Assembly (NCBI RefSeq): GCF_030817275.1 | Contig: NZ_JAUSZD010000002.1 | Coordinates: 3,782,001-3,846,000 of the forward strand | Length of the DNA stretch: 64,000 nucleotides | Direction of reading: 5' to 3' | Source: Paenibacillus sp. V4I7 | GTDB taxonomy: Bacteria; Bacillota; Bacilli; Paenibacillales; NBRC-103111 | Shown: piece after piece, positions 24,846-33,409 of the stretch | Numbering within the stretch: position 1 is the first letter of the stretch | How the letters are laid out: each line of letters begins with the position of its first letter | Notes under the pieces: generated by a model | Databases searched by the model: none | Seen by the model: the letters and a program-made list of their open reading frames with translations, nothing else | Told to the model about the DNA's origin: nothing | Program-made: the position numbers and the translations under genes

Positions 24846-25982
24846 ATGCATCCACTCCGAGCAAACAGCTTGCTCCAAAAGTTGTTTTGCACGCTGTTGT
24901 TTACAAACCTATTAACAGCTGCAATAGGTATCAACACGCAGGCTCACGGCGGTATGCCACAGCTTGAAGAAACCGCAAGTTCTGGGAAGTTCCAGCTGGT
25001 CGTTAAAGTTACACCTCATGCTGCATATCAAACTGAAGCTATATTTGTAGATAAAAAATTACAACGAGAGATAGATGATGGAGGTACAGGTGCGCCATTC
25101 GTCGCCCCCCTTCCCCCGGATACCACGCTTTCCTTTGACAAAAAAGGTGTGCAACAACGCTATGGTGTCACCCCGAATGGTGAAGTAGTAGATCTCTCGG
25201 CGGGACTCACGTTAAACATATCAAGCACCGCCCAAGAAACGCTGCGTTCGCAAGTTCAAGTTGTTAGAGCCAAGCATTATGGCGAAATCCTTCCCTGGGA
25301 GGAGGCGAGTGAAGTCCTCCCCAAATACAGTAAATTCACCATCCTTGACGTGGAGAGTGGTCTCAGTTTTGAGGGACAGCGCCGCGCCGGCTCGCATCAT
25401 GCGGATGTACAGCCGCTGACCAAATCCGACTCCGCGACGCTCAAATCCATCTACGGCGGCGCCTGGAGCTGGGACCGCAAGGCGGTCCTCGTGAAACTGA
25501 ACGGCCGCACGCTGGCCGGATCCATGCACGGCATGCCGCATGGAGGGGATGGTATACCGGGAAATGACTTCAACGGTCATTTCTGTATTCACTTCCTTGG
25601 GAGCGTAACCCACGGCTCCCGCTCCGTCGACCCGGCGCACCAGGTCATGGTGCACCGAGCGGCAGGCTTGCTGACGGACTACATCAGCAAGCTCTCGCCC
25701 TGGGCGCTGATCGACGTGTGGATCAGCGCGGCGAACCAGGGTGACCTGCAGCTGCTGCAGGTCACCACAGGGCAAGAACAGGCGCTGCATGTGCGAAGCA
25801 TGCGCCGCCTGTCCAAGTTCCCGGAGCGGGACGTGTCCCAGCTCCTGCAGCTCGACACCGCGGTTGACGTTTCGGCTACGCCGGTACGTGCGTCAGCGGT
25901 TGTGAACAGGCGAGTGCTCTTTCGCCTCGAAAGAGCTTCGCTTAATGAGCGCTGGTATATTCGCAGCGCTGTCATTCAATAA
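24846..25982 (+). CDS. secreted protein with conserved His/Cys-rich module
   Basis: A 378-residue exported protein. Residues 1-34 are a signal peptide. The central module (residues 175-275) has a tight pattern: GQRRAGSHHADVQPL, GGAWSWDRK, SMHGMPHG, GNDFNGHFCIHFLGS and then THGS ... DPAHQ. The Cys and several His residues look like a catalytic or metal site, loosely recalling L,D-transpeptidase-like enzymes, but I cannot assign a family. Codon and base use change sharply inside the gene: positions 25370-25870 are clearly more GC-rich than the flanks. GAGGAGG precedes the ATG. Confidence 0.78.
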   Translation: MHPLRANSLLQKLFCTLLFTNLLTAAIGINTQAHGGMPQLEETASSGKFQLVVKVTPHAAYQTEAIFVDKKLQREIDDGGTGAPFVAPLPPDTTLSFDKKGVQQRYGVTPNGEVVDLSAGLTLNISSTAQETLRSQVQVVRAKHYGEILPWEEASEVLPKYSKFTILDVESGLSFEGQRRAGSHHADVQPLTKSDSATLKSIYGGAWSWDRKAVLVKLNGRTLAGSMHGMPHGGDGIPGNDFNGHFCIHFLGSVTHGSRSVDPAHQVMVHRAAGLLTDYISKLSPWALIDVWISAANQGDLQLLQVTTGQEQALHVRSMRRLSKFPERDVSQLLQLDTAVDVSATPVRASAVVNRRVLFRLERASLNERWYIRSAVIQ

Positions 25983-25984
25983 TA

Positions 25985-26024
25985 AAGCCCGGCATCTCGA
26001 AGCTAGTCGAGAGATGCCGGGCTT
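25985..26024. terminator. hairpin between convergent genes
   Basis: AAGCCCGGCATCTC pairs perfectly with GAGATGCCGGGCTT; 14-base-pair stem with a 12-base loop region. T-runs are weak, but it lies between two convergent stops and is probably a bidirectional terminator. Confidence 0.8.
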
Positions 26025-26031
26025 ATGATCT

Positions 26032-26805
26032 TTATTTCACAGTAATTTTGCCCTTCATGAAATCCTTATGAGGCTCACAGAAGTACGTGTACTCACCTGG
26101 CTTAGCAAACGTAACACTTTCCGATTCACCCATCGCCAGAAGCGCTGTTTGGAAACTTCCATCATCAGCGACAGCATTGTGTTTCGCTTTATCCTTATTC
26201 GTAAAAATAACAGTGGAGCCTGCTTCAACGGTAATATCCCCTTCTTTGAATGCAAAGCCCTCTATATTCACGTAATACGTTTTCGCTACCTCTTGTCCGG
26301 ATCCAGAAGTCCCTCCGCTAACGAGATTAACCGTCCGCGTTGTTTCATCATACAAGACCTTAATCCCGAACACTTCAGCCAAAAAACGAGAGTGAACAAA
26401 GGTTGAACTATTAATTAATTGAGCAGGACCGACCATGGATACTTTGGCGCCATCCACATTGGCTTCTGAGGATCCGATCATGAGCTTAACCGTTTTTGCG
26501 TCCTTCTTTACGGTTACCGTTTGTGTAGCGGCATCATAACCTACTTCTGATCCAATGCCTTCTGCAAAGGCACGGTACGGTACAAACAAAGAATTATCAA
26601 TGAGGTAGGACTCATCGAGCTGCAAGGGTTTGCCATTCAAAGTGAGCTTCATATCGGATTTCACCTGCTGTTGTACGGCTGCTTTCATATTCATGTCAGC
26701 AGCCATCCTACCATGTCCAGGCTCATTTTCTTGCGCCGAAACCGATAAGATACTTGTAGTGAGCAAACCGAAACCTAGTACAACCGCGAATAACCTTTTT
26801 TTCAT
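26032..26805 (-). CDS. secreted stalk-domain protein with C-terminal cupredoxin
   Basis: A 257-residue exported protein. After the signal peptide come two stalk half-domains (SLFVPYRAFAEGIG and STFVHSRFLAEVFG regions), then a plastocyanin-like domain of about 90 residues. The type-1 copper ligands are all seen: His in KAKHNAV, then Cys, His and Met in FCEPHKDFM. It could carry electrons or hold copper at the cell surface. The ATG at 26805 has AAAGGAGG upstream; the longer reading to 26859 is rejected. Confidence 0.88.
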   Translation of the reverse strand: MKKRLFAVVLGFGLLTTSILSVSAQENEPGHGRMAADMNMKAAVQQQVKSDMKLTLNGKPLQLDESYLIDNSLFVPYRAFAEGIGSEVGYDAATQTVTVKKDAKTVKLMIGSSEANVDGAKVSMVGPAQLINSSTFVHSRFLAEVFGIKVLYDETTRTVNLVSGGTSGSGQEVAKTYYVNIEGFAFKEGDITVEAGSTVIFTNKDKAKHNAVADDGSFQTALLAMGESESVTFAKPGEYTYFCEPHKDFMKGKITVK

Positions 26806-26886
26806 ATTAAAAATCCTCCTTTGAATTTGTACATCTTCTCTATAGAGTAAACGTATCAATGGAGGATTCGGTTTACTTTCGGACGA

Positions 26887-27633
26887 TTATTGTTCGGGTT
26901 GGCCCGAAACTTTGCGCAGCTCATTGGCAAGTCGATGAAATTCTTCCCTGGCAGCCGTGGACGACGTCGCCTCATATCCAGCCGAAAGGAAAGGTATGAT
27001 CACATTGGCATCTTTAGGAGACAAAGGATACGACACGGGGGGCTCAGGTGGTGCTATCGTATTCCACCAACCTTCATTCCCATACGATTCATCGTAATCC
27101 ACGCCAATCCCATGCTCAACCACATCGTTTAAGTATTGATAAATGTTTATGAAGCTGGACTTTTTACCTCCGCTCCAAGCATACGTTTGCCAAAAATGAG
27201 AGCAAGCTCCCGCGTTCCGGACGGCTTCCATCACGGTATAAGAACCATATACACCTGTCGTATACTCGGGTGTTGCCTCCCTTGCTGCCCGGATATAGGC
27301 AATAACGGTTGGCATTTGAGCACTTGAGGCATCAAAATCGACAGCAAAGTAAATACAACTGCCAGGTGGTTGCCCCAAATTATGAGCAACCTGCACAGCC
27401 GTTGCCCCATCAGCCAAACCAGCGCCTCTTCCACCGAGAGCTCGATTCGCCGTTGTTTCGAAAACAGAAACGATTTGCAGTCCTGCCTCGCTGATCGTGT
27501 CCGCTTCCCTTTTGGTTAACGCTTTGTAACCACTCGGAACGAGATATCTGGCCACAAACAAGTAGCCATCTTTGACGAAAGCAGCGGCGGTTTGTGCCGT
27601 TAAAGGCGTTGAACAATCAAAACCTTTGGTCAC
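26887..27633 (-). CDS. DUF1906 (Rv2525c-like) glycoside hydrolase-like protein
   Basis: A 248-residue protein whose first 195 residues match the Rv2525c-like/DUF1906 TIM barrel: GFDCSTPL at the start, ARYLVPSG, CIYFAVDFD and the final VDYDESYG. The family is related to GH25-type lysozymes and is thought to act on the cell wall, but activity is unproven. No signal peptide is seen, which is common for the family in Firmicutes. The C-terminal 55 residues form a Pro-rich linker and a helix. It starts at a GTG with AGGTGA six bases upstream. Confidence 0.85.
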   Translation of the reverse strand: MTKGFDCSTPLTAQTAAAFVKDGYLFVARYLVPSGYKALTKREADTISEAGLQIVSVFETTANRALGGRGAGLADGATAVQVAHNLGQPPGSCIYFAVDFDASSAQMPTVIAYIRAAREATPEYTTGVYGSYTVMEAVRNAGACSHFWQTYAWSGGKKSSFINIYQYLNDVVEHGIGVDYDESYGNEGWWNTIAPPEPPVSYPLSPKDANVIIPFLSAGYEATSSTAAREEFHRLANELRKVSGQPEQ

Positions 27634-27730
27634 TTTCTATCACCTATTTTCTACTAGTTTCCTACAGGATATGCGTAACGAGGCTTGATCGCTACAAGGA
27701 CAAGTTGAAAGCCTATCCAGGTACACACAA

Positions 27731-27760
27731 AAAGGCTCTTTCCCATTAAAGAAAAGAACC
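27731..27760 (-). terminator. rho-independent terminator
   Basis: On the minus strand AGGTTCTTT pairs with AAAGAGCCT and is followed by TTTTT; it ends the DUF2277 gene. Confidence 0.75.
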
Positions 27761-27782
27761 TGTCATTCAACGATTGATGTCC

Positions 27783-28061
27783 TTAATCTTCTTTTGTTCC
27801 AAACCTTTTGGCATTCCTAGCACGCGCACGCTCGACTTCGACCTCGCGATTACGAGGTTCAGCATTGGTGACTAGCGAGTCCAACAGATTCCGGGCGACT
27901 AGACTAACCTCCTTGACAGCTTGATTGAACGCTGCCTCATTCGCCTTCGAAGGCTCAGTAAAGCCCGAGATTTTCCTAACAAATTGCAATGAGGCCGCCT
28001 GAATTTCATCATCGGTAGCCAAAGGATCGAAATTGAATAGTGTCTTAATATTTCGGCACAT
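27783..28061 (-). CDS. DUF2277 protein
   Basis: A 92-residue protein with the family start MCRNIKTLFNFDPLATDDEI and the segment ASLQFVRKISGFTEPSKAN. The N-terminal Cys-Arg-Asn and the YVRK/FVRK-like helix are the conserved features of DUF2277, whose function is unknown. The C-terminus is strongly basic (ERARARNAKRFG). AAAGGAG precedes the ATG. Confidence 0.88.
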   Translation of the reverse strand: MCRNIKTLFNFDPLATDDEIQAASLQFVRKISGFTEPSKANEAAFNQAVKEVSLVARNLLDSLVTNAEPRNREVEVERARARNAKRFGTKED

Positions 28062-28191
28062 AGCTTTCTCCTTTTGTTATCGTTATACGCTTAATTTTAC
28101 AATAACATCCGAAAATAAGCACACTATCCATTCATCATTGCAAATAACCGTCGCACCTTGTGCATTTTACTCAATTATAGGAATAAACGAA

Positions 28192-28222
28192 TAAAGGCCC
28201 GACGAATATCGTCAGCCTCTAT
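28192..28222 (-). terminator. rho-independent terminator
   Basis: On the minus strand GGCTGACGA pairs with TCGTCGGGCC and runs into TTTATT, after the Gln-rich protein gene. Confidence 0.7.
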
Positions 28223-28248
28223 CCTTTTCAAACTATTCATGCTTAGTA

Positions 28249-28605
28249 TTATTGATAACCTCGGTACGATGAACCATACGAATTGCCATAATTCGTTTGT
28301 TGTTGAGGTTGCTGCATATTTAAAGACTGAAAGCTGCTTTGAGCCGTTTGTTCAAGCTGTCTGCACAACTGGGAAACGTGTTGTAATTGTTCAATAGCCA
28401 TTTGGTGGCCTTGCAGCGCAGATTGAATGATTTGGACGGCTTTTTGTTCCCGTTGTGCTAGCTCTTCAAGTCTCAATGCGTTTTGCTGCTCTTGTTGAAG
28501 CATCTGTTGGTACATCTGTGAAGATTGTTGCGTTTGGTTTATGAGTTGTGCAATGATCCCTTGCGTTTGTTGAAATTGGTTATTGATATTTTGGCCTTGA
28601 TACAT
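28249..28605 (-). CDS. Gln-rich coiled-coil protein
   Basis: A 118-residue protein with about one quarter Gln. It is helical throughout (IIAQLINQTQQSSQMYQQML, then LEELAQREQKAVQIIQSAL) and ends in a Gly/Tyr/Ser tail (YGNSYGSSYRGYQ), like some spore-coat or surface proteins. GAGGAGG lies before the ATG. It follows the DUF3231 gene by 26 bases and may be co-transcribed with it. No family recognised. Confidence 0.72.
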   Translation of the reverse strand: MYQGQNINNQFQQTQGIIAQLINQTQQSSQMYQQMLQQEQQNALRLEELAQREQKAVQIIQSALQGHQMAIEQLQHVSQLCRQLEQTAQSSFQSLNMQQPQQQTNYGNSYGSSYRGYQ

Positions 28606-28631
28606 TGAAAATCCTCCTCATTTTTTAAGTT

Positions 28632-29150
28632 TTAAGCTTCCACTAAATCGGGTCTTTTAATTTGTAGAGGCGGGGGGACAAGCCACCCCTTTTCTTTGCT
28701 TAGTCGAAGAGCCTTTAATCCAATAGCAGCCTTGGTGATATGGTACTTTGCAAAAAGAGCACCTATGTCTTCACGAATAGACTTGCCCATTACCTGACTG
28801 CAAGTGATCAGCCCCGCCGCCAGATCTGCCGATACCATAGCTGCGATCTCGGGATCAGTGAATCTTGCTCCGATAGGTATCTCTTCTAATTTCGCTTTTG
28901 GGCGGTCAGGGTGTGCCGGATGAGGAACGATACCATTACTATTAAGGATTTCGTCGCACTCTTTAACTTCTAGCTCGGCTTGGTTGATGATATCGCCGAT
29001 GATCTCTTTTAAGTCTTTATCTCCAGCATGATAACTTAAAGCTCTATAACCCGAAATACATCCCTTCGCTGTCATGGAGAACTGCCAAACATCATAAACC
29101 TCCCCGTAATGCAAGGGCTCGTCCTTGGGTTTCCCACTTAAAATCCCCAT
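28632..29150 (-). CDS. DUF3231-like protein
   Basis: A 172-residue protein with a single four-helix ferritin-like unit of the DUF3231 type: MGILSGKPKDEPLHYGEVYD at the start, a long helix with GDIINQAELEVKECDEIL, then PAHPDRPKAKLEEIPIGARF. DUF3231 proteins are common in spore-formers, usually with two such units; this one has one. The ATG at 29150 has AGGAGAGG upstream; the longer reading from 29225 is rejected. Function unknown. Confidence 0.82.
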   Translation of the reverse strand: MGILSGKPKDEPLHYGEVYDVWQFSMTAKGCISGYRALSYHAGDKDLKEIIGDIINQAELEVKECDEILNSNGIVPHPAHPDRPKAKLEEIPIGARFTDPEIAAMVSADLAAGLITCSQVMGKSIREDIGALFAKYHITKAAIGLKALRLSKEKGWLVPPPLQIKRPDLVEA

Positions 29151-29231
29151 CCAAACCTCTCCTTTCTTAACTTCCTTTTTGCAACCTTGTATAAGATCTC
29201 TCAGATGAATAATTTTTATCCCCACAAAACA

Positions 29232-29256
29232 AAAAAACCTGATTTCTCAGGTTTTC
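29232..29256 (-). terminator. rho-independent terminator
   Basis: AACCTGA pairs with TCAGGTT around a TTTC loop; on the minus strand TTTTTTTG follows. It ends the xylulokinase gene. Confidence 0.85.
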
Positions 29257-29278
29257 ATCGATAACTATAATTTCTGCA

Positions 29279-30799
29279 CTATTGGCTTGAATGACTAGGA
29301 TTGGTTAGACCACTCATTCTTTTGAACAATTCCTTATTGCATTGATATAACTCTCTAAAGAAAGCGTACTGCTCTTCATAGACGGATCTGTTCTTCAAAA
29401 TAGGCGTAATCGGTCTCTCGGCTTGCTTCACCACGATCTCACACGCCTCCTCTATCGATGCGTATATGCCTGCTCCTACTCCAGCCATCATGGCCGCTCC
29501 AATGCAGGCCTGCTCTTTCATAGCGGATGGATACAACTCACGACTCAGCACATCTGCAAGTATCTGCAGCCATACAGCACTTTTAGCTCCACCACCAGCC
29601 ATCACGATTCGGTCAACGCTCACACCCAATGCCACTAATACCTCTAACCCATCACGCAGCCCAAAAGCCACTCCCTCCATGACAGATCGAACCAGATGTG
29701 CTTCAGTGTGTTTCAGCGTTAAACCGAACATGGCACCTCTGGCAAAAGGGTCCATATGCGGGGTTCGCTCCCCTGTCAAGTAGGGCAGGAAAATAAGCCC
29801 TTCTGAGCCTGGGGGAACCTTAGCAGCACTTTCATCCAGTGACCTGCTGTCCTTATTTTGAAGGATATTTTCTGTTAGCCATCTATGTGATAATCCAGCG
29901 CTCAGCATCGCCGCCATCATATACCATTTGCCCGGTGCCGCGTGGGTGAAGGTATGCGTTCGCAGCAAGGAATCATAGGTAGGTGTAGCTACAGGGACAA
30001 ACCATTGTCCTCCTGTGCCCAGCGTACACGAAGCCTGCCCCTGGTGTAAAATCCCATTGCCAATAGCCTGCATGGGCTGATCTGCGCCGCCAAAGACAAC
30101 AATCGTACCTGCTGGAATGGCACAATCGGTTGCTGCCTCAGCTGTTAGCGTTCCTGCAACCTCCCAAGGCTCACGAACAGTCGGCAGCAGTTGCGGATCA
30201 ATTCCGAGCTGTCCCAACAGTTCTCTGGACCAACACTTATTGGCTACATCATAAGCTAATGTGCCTGATGCATCCGTTGACTCGGTTCCTATTTCGCCGG
30301 TTAGCTTGTACCTGATATAATCCTTCGGCAGCATGACTTTCCATATCTTCTCATATGTATCCGGTTCATTCTGCTTTAACCACAACAGCGATAAAAGCAG
30401 AAAGCCAGTCGCAGCCCGGTTCTGTACTAGCTTGCCAAGCTGCTCGATAGAATACATCGCCTCAAGCTGTTCCTTCTGTTCAATTGAACGCTGATCGCAC
30501 CATATAATCGCCGGCCGAAGCACCCGTCCGTCCATCCCGATCGCAACAAGCCCATGCATCTGCCCAGATAAGCCAATAGCATAACGGTTGCTGCTACCTG
30601 AGCCTGCTTGCCTGACGGATTCAGACAAGGTTTGTCGTACTGCCTCCCACCATTGCTGAGGCTCTTGCTCCGCATAGCCGACCAAAGGCGAATGAATATC
30701 ATAGCTTTGTTGAGATAAGCCTACCACCCGTCCCGCGGGGTCCATGGCAGCCGTCTTCACGCTGGAAGTCCCTAAATCTATTCCGAGAAGTGTTGTCAT
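29279..30799 (-). CDS. xylB: xylulokinase (FGGY family)
   Basis: Phosphorylates D-xylulose with ATP to feed the pentose phosphate pathway. The 506-residue length fits the family. Motifs are GIDLGTSSVKT (phosphate loop), LSGQMHGLV (typical of xylulokinases), PKDYIRYKLTG, FGGADQPMQAIG and AGGGAKSAVWLQ (adenosine motif). The usual xylA is not next to it. I start it at ATG 30799, which overlaps a 37-codon frame; an ATG at 30811 with AGGAAATGG upstream is equally possible. In the FGGADQPMQ site the Asn common in xylulokinases is Gln, so a related sugar is possible. Confidence 0.86.
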   Translation of the reverse strand: MTTLLGIDLGTSSVKTAAMDPAGRVVGLSQQSYDIHSPLVGYAEQEPQQWWEAVRQTLSESVRQAGSGSSNRYAIGLSGQMHGLVAIGMDGRVLRPAIIWCDQRSIEQKEQLEAMYSIEQLGKLVQNRAATGFLLLSLLWLKQNEPDTYEKIWKVMLPKDYIRYKLTGEIGTESTDASGTLAYDVANKCWSRELLGQLGIDPQLLPTVREPWEVAGTLTAEAATDCAIPAGTIVVFGGADQPMQAIGNGILHQGQASCTLGTGGQWFVPVATPTYDSLLRTHTFTHAAPGKWYMMAAMLSAGLSHRWLTENILQNKDSRSLDESAAKVPPGSEGLIFLPYLTGERTPHMDPFARGAMFGLTLKHTEAHLVRSVMEGVAFGLRDGLEVLVALGVSVDRIVMAGGGAKSAVWLQILADVLSRELYPSAMKEQACIGAAMMAGVGAGIYASIEEACEIVVKQAERPITPILKNRSVYEEQYAFFRELYQCNKELFKRMSGLTNPSHSSQ

Positions 30800-30909
30800 T
30801 CTATATCCCATCCATTTCCTAAAAGTTCAGCCTGTTTTTGTTGTCTAGTATGGTCATATCCTATCTGTGCAAGCATCTGCATGAACAATTCTTCGACACT
30901 CGAGGTCAC
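30796..30909 (-). other. 37-codon open frame coupled to xylB, status uncertain
   Basis: GTG at 30907-30909 to TGA at 30796-30798; its stop overlaps the xylB ATG at 30797-30799 (ATGA). The peptide ends RQQKQAELLGNGWDIE. The ending resembles the last conserved block of some DNA methyltransferases, so it may be a remnant, or a chance frame. The ribosome site (AAAGGGA) is too near the GTG. Confidence 0.3.
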
Positions 30910-30956
30910 TGTCCCTTTAGGAAAATCAGACTAGCTTGTGATATACGTACTAAAAT

Positions 30957-31003
30957 GTAAAAAGCCCCTCCATTTCATCGGGAAGAGATGAAATCGAGAA
31001 GCT
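30957..31003 (-). terminator. terminator upstream of the xylB region
   Basis: On the minus strand CTCGATTTCATC pairs with GATGAAATGGAG, with AAGC/GCTT at the base and TTTTT after it. It lies between the tRNA terminator and xylB. Confidence 0.75.
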
Positions 31004-31020
31004 TATTTGTTATAAAATAA

Positions 31021-31046
31021 TAAAAACCCTTATACCAAGGGTTTCC
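31021..31046 (-). terminator. terminator of the tRNA pair
   Basis: On the minus strand AAACCCTT pairs with AAGGGTTT around GGTAT and continues TTATTATTTT. Confidence 0.82.
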
Positions 31047-31052
31047 GTGCTA

Positions 31053-31126
31053 TGGGCCCAGAGGGACTCGAACCCCCGACCAATCGGTTATGAGCCGACC
31101 GCTCTAACCAACTGAGCTATAGGCCC
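31053..31126 (-). tRNA. tRNA-Ile (anticodon CAT, lysidine type)
   Basis: 74 bases: acceptor GGGCCTA/TGGGCCC, D arm GCTC...GAGC, anticodon stem GTCGG/CCGAT with loop CTCATAA, T arm GGGGG-TTCGAGT-CCCTC. The anticodon is CAT. The loop and D arm match the isoleucine tRNA2 of Bacillus rather than elongator methionine tRNA, so it should be modified to lysidine by TilS and read AUA. That identity is inferred from similarity. Confidence 0.88.
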
Positions 31127-31140
31127 AAAGTAAAATTTGG

Positions 31141-31214
<74 letters not shown>

Positions 31215-31246
31215 TCATTAGCTGCCGCTCAACAGCGACAAAAATA

Positions 31247-31276
31247 AATATACACTAAATGCGCGGTCTAAGTCAA
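31247..31276 (-). promoter_or_regulatory. promoter of the tRNA-fMet/tRNA-Ile unit
   Basis: On the minus strand TTGACT (31276-31271), 18-base spacer, TATATT (31252-31247). Confidence 0.78.
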
Positions 31277-31305
31277 GCGTTAATTTCTAGGGTATTTCGT
31301 TTGAA

Positions 31306-31470
31306 TTACGTGTTGTAACGAACGCCAAATCGCCCTTTTTTGGACTTAAATACTTCCACTTCTTGTGGGCATTCATAGCCGTAAATCCACCAGTCCTCTT
31401 CCATTCTTTTCGCCAAGCAGCCTGCTTGAAACTTCGAATCGTATAATTTTGCCCAATATATCCAGTTCAT
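31306..31470 (-). CDS. small aromatic-rich protein (54 residues)
   Basis: ATG at 31470 with GGAG 8 bases upstream, TAA at 31306. The product begins MNWIYWAKLYDSKFQAG and contains DWWIYGYECPQEVEVFKSKK; it has six Tyr and four Trp in 54 residues and two Cys. Codon pattern, ribosome site and composition make it a convincing gene. The family is not recognised. It ends only about 30 bases before the tRNA promoter. Confidence 0.68.
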   Translation of the reverse strand: MNWIYWAKLYDSKFQAGCLAKRMEEDWWIYGYECPQEVEVFKSKKGRFGVRYNT

Positions 31471-31576
31471 TGCATTCACTCCGTTATGTTCATATCGTTA
31501 ATCCTATCTTATCCAAAATAAGGCCACCTTATGAGCACGCCTCCACTAAGCAATGAGTTACTGCTCAAAATAAAGC

Positions 31577-31622
31577 AAAAAACTACTTGGAGATGCTCTA
31601 GAGCATTCGTCCAAGTAGTTTT
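31577..31622. terminator. bidirectional terminator
   Basis: AAAACTACTTGGA pairs with TCCAAGTAGTTTT around a loop that has its own GCTCTAGAGC palindrome. It ends the large exporter-linked operon on the minus strand. Confidence 0.88.
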
Positions 31623-31633
31623 CATTGATTTAA

Positions 31634-33385
31634 CTATTGTTTGAAAGTAGTCAACAACCGTTTAACGGATTCACCAAATTCGTTCGTAAATGTCTCATAT
31701 ACTTTGACCTGAATCGGGAAGTCCAGTTGGTTGGATCTCGCATTTAGGTTAATTGTGTTTGTTCCATTGTATAAACGGCCTTCGCCTGACAAGGCTTCAA
31801 CTGATTTTCCAACAGGATTTCCAACATTATCGAATAATTCGAATGAGAGCTTACTGTTAAACTTATCTACCGTCACTTGCTTATCCGGTTTAATGTCCAG
31901 ATCGAGCATCAGCTTATAATCATAAGTCATATTACCTTGGAAAATAGCTGAAATTGACCAATCTTTAATAGTAATACCATACGGGTACACGTCCAGCGTT
32001 TTGCTCGTTGGATCATTCTTCTGAACAGGTACTTTCGCCGTCGCAAGCAGTGATTTATAGGTCGTTTCTCCACTAACTTGTTGGCTGTAAAGGTTCATTT
32101 TAAGGCCTTCACCCTTTTCAGACGCTGGAAGTGCATATGAATAGCTAACGACATACGAGGCATTAGGAACAACACTTAGTGCGGTAGCTTCCTGTCTTCT
32201 TCCTCCATACGCATAACCATCTTTACTAACAAGTTCCGTTTGGATCGCCGGAATTGGGATTGGACGGTCACTGTTGTTCGTCAATTTAAACTTCGCCACA
32301 GCCGTATTAAAGCCATCGTCTTCATTACTTGTTACATGTAATTCAACCAACGAAACATCGACATTGGAAGGAACGAATTTATTCGTAGAATCCAGTTTAA
32401 CTGGCGTACCTAAGGTATATTCTGGGGCAGGGATGACTCCCTGCGTCGCAGCTCCTGTAGGGAGAAGAATATTGACGCGTCCTACCCGATAAGTGTCTTC
32501 TTGGAACTTACCTTCACTCGTCGTAATGGCAAAACTCTCTGGTGTCACTACATTCAGGCTAGTAAATTCCGTATCCAGATCAGTCGGAATGACAATATGG
32601 ATATATTTCTTCTCACCTGGATCTAGCATGACGGAAGCTTCGGCGCGACTGCCGGAATAAACGTTATTTTCTGTTTTCCCATCAATCCCAAAGTTAGGTA
32701 CGGTTTGACGTTCTTTGGTCGGATTTACAACTTGAATTTGCACAACCGTAGAAACGCCTTTAGCTGTAATTTCCTTATGAATGTCCACAGGAATGAATCC
32801 AAGGGATGAGCGCAAAGAAGGTAAGGTAAACGCTTCTCCCCATTTAAGAATAGCGGTTGGTTTCGTTATGGTGCTGTCACTGCCATTCCATACGTTGCCA
32901 GAGTCAACTGCTACGGAAAGCAGTGTTGTTTCTTCTTTCGGGTACACTTCAAGATCTACATCTACAAAGCTGAGGTCGGTAAGAGCAACATCGTCACTCC
33001 GCTCAACCGTCGTCAAGTAGCTGAGCTCCTGCTGGCTCTTGGGTTGTATGGATTTAGGGTTTTTGGCACTTGGCTGCAGCGTATATTCGATACCATCGGC
33101 CATCCGAACCCGCAGTTCATAGTCAGGTACACGAGAGATTTTACCACTCGTATTTTTAATTCGAATGACGGCACCCAATTTCGTTGAATCCGACGCGTGC
33201 TCATTGAGAATGCTTTTAATTTCGACCTCAATTTTATCCTTTAGTGTATAGCTTATACTTGTATTTGATGCAACTGCTGCTGCCGAGTTTAGACCATCCG
33301 CAGCCCATGCAGGAAAAGATGCTGTTGTTAATATTGCAGCTGATAGAACAATGGTAGCTAGTGATCTCTTCATCGTCATATTCAC
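31634..33385 (-). CDS. large secreted beta-sandwich protein of the RND operon
   Basis: A 583-residue exported protein, last gene of the RND operon. Residues 1-29 are a signal peptide (FPAWAADG at the cut). The rest appears to be four or five beta-sandwich units of about 110 residues with recurring patterns such as VVQIQVVNPTKERQTVP and AVAKFKLTNNSDRPIPIP, which resemble DUF4352-like domains. Its C-terminal part (LDVYPYGITIKDWSISAIFQ) resembles the end of the 714-residue protein at 38266, so the two are paralogues. It starts at GTG with GGAGGAG six bases upstream. It may be an exported partner of the pump; function unknown. Confidence 0.8.
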   Translation of the reverse strand: MNMTMKRSLATIVLSAAILTTASFPAWAADGLNSAAAVASNTSISYTLKDKIEVEIKSILNEHASDSTKLGAVIRIKNTSGKISRVPDYELRVRMADGIEYTLQPSAKNPKSIQPKSQQELSYLTTVERSDDVALTDLSFVDVDLEVYPKEETTLLSVAVDSGNVWNGSDSTITKPTAILKWGEAFTLPSLRSSLGFIPVDIHKEITAKGVSTVVQIQVVNPTKERQTVPNFGIDGKTENNVYSGSRAEASVMLDPGEKKYIHIVIPTDLDTEFTSLNVVTPESFAITTSEGKFQEDTYRVGRVNILLPTGAATQGVIPAPEYTLGTPVKLDSTNKFVPSNVDVSLVELHVTSNEDDGFNTAVAKFKLTNNSDRPIPIPAIQTELVSKDGYAYGGRRQEATALSVVPNASYVVSYSYALPASEKGEGLKMNLYSQQVSGETTYKSLLATAKVPVQKNDPTSKTLDVYPYGITIKDWSISAIFQGNMTYDYKLMLDLDIKPDKQVTVDKFNSKLSFELFDNVGNPVGKSVEALSGEGRLYNGTNTINLNARSNQLDFPIQVKVYETFTNEFGESVKRLLTTFKQ

Positions 33386-33409
33386 TTGTTTCTCCTCCTC
33401 AAGTCTTTG

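Noticed and set aside
25221-25790. 189-codon frame antisense to the secreted His/Cys protein
   Set aside because: Arises from the GC-rich stretch of the real gene; the plus strand has signal peptide, ribosome site and terminator.
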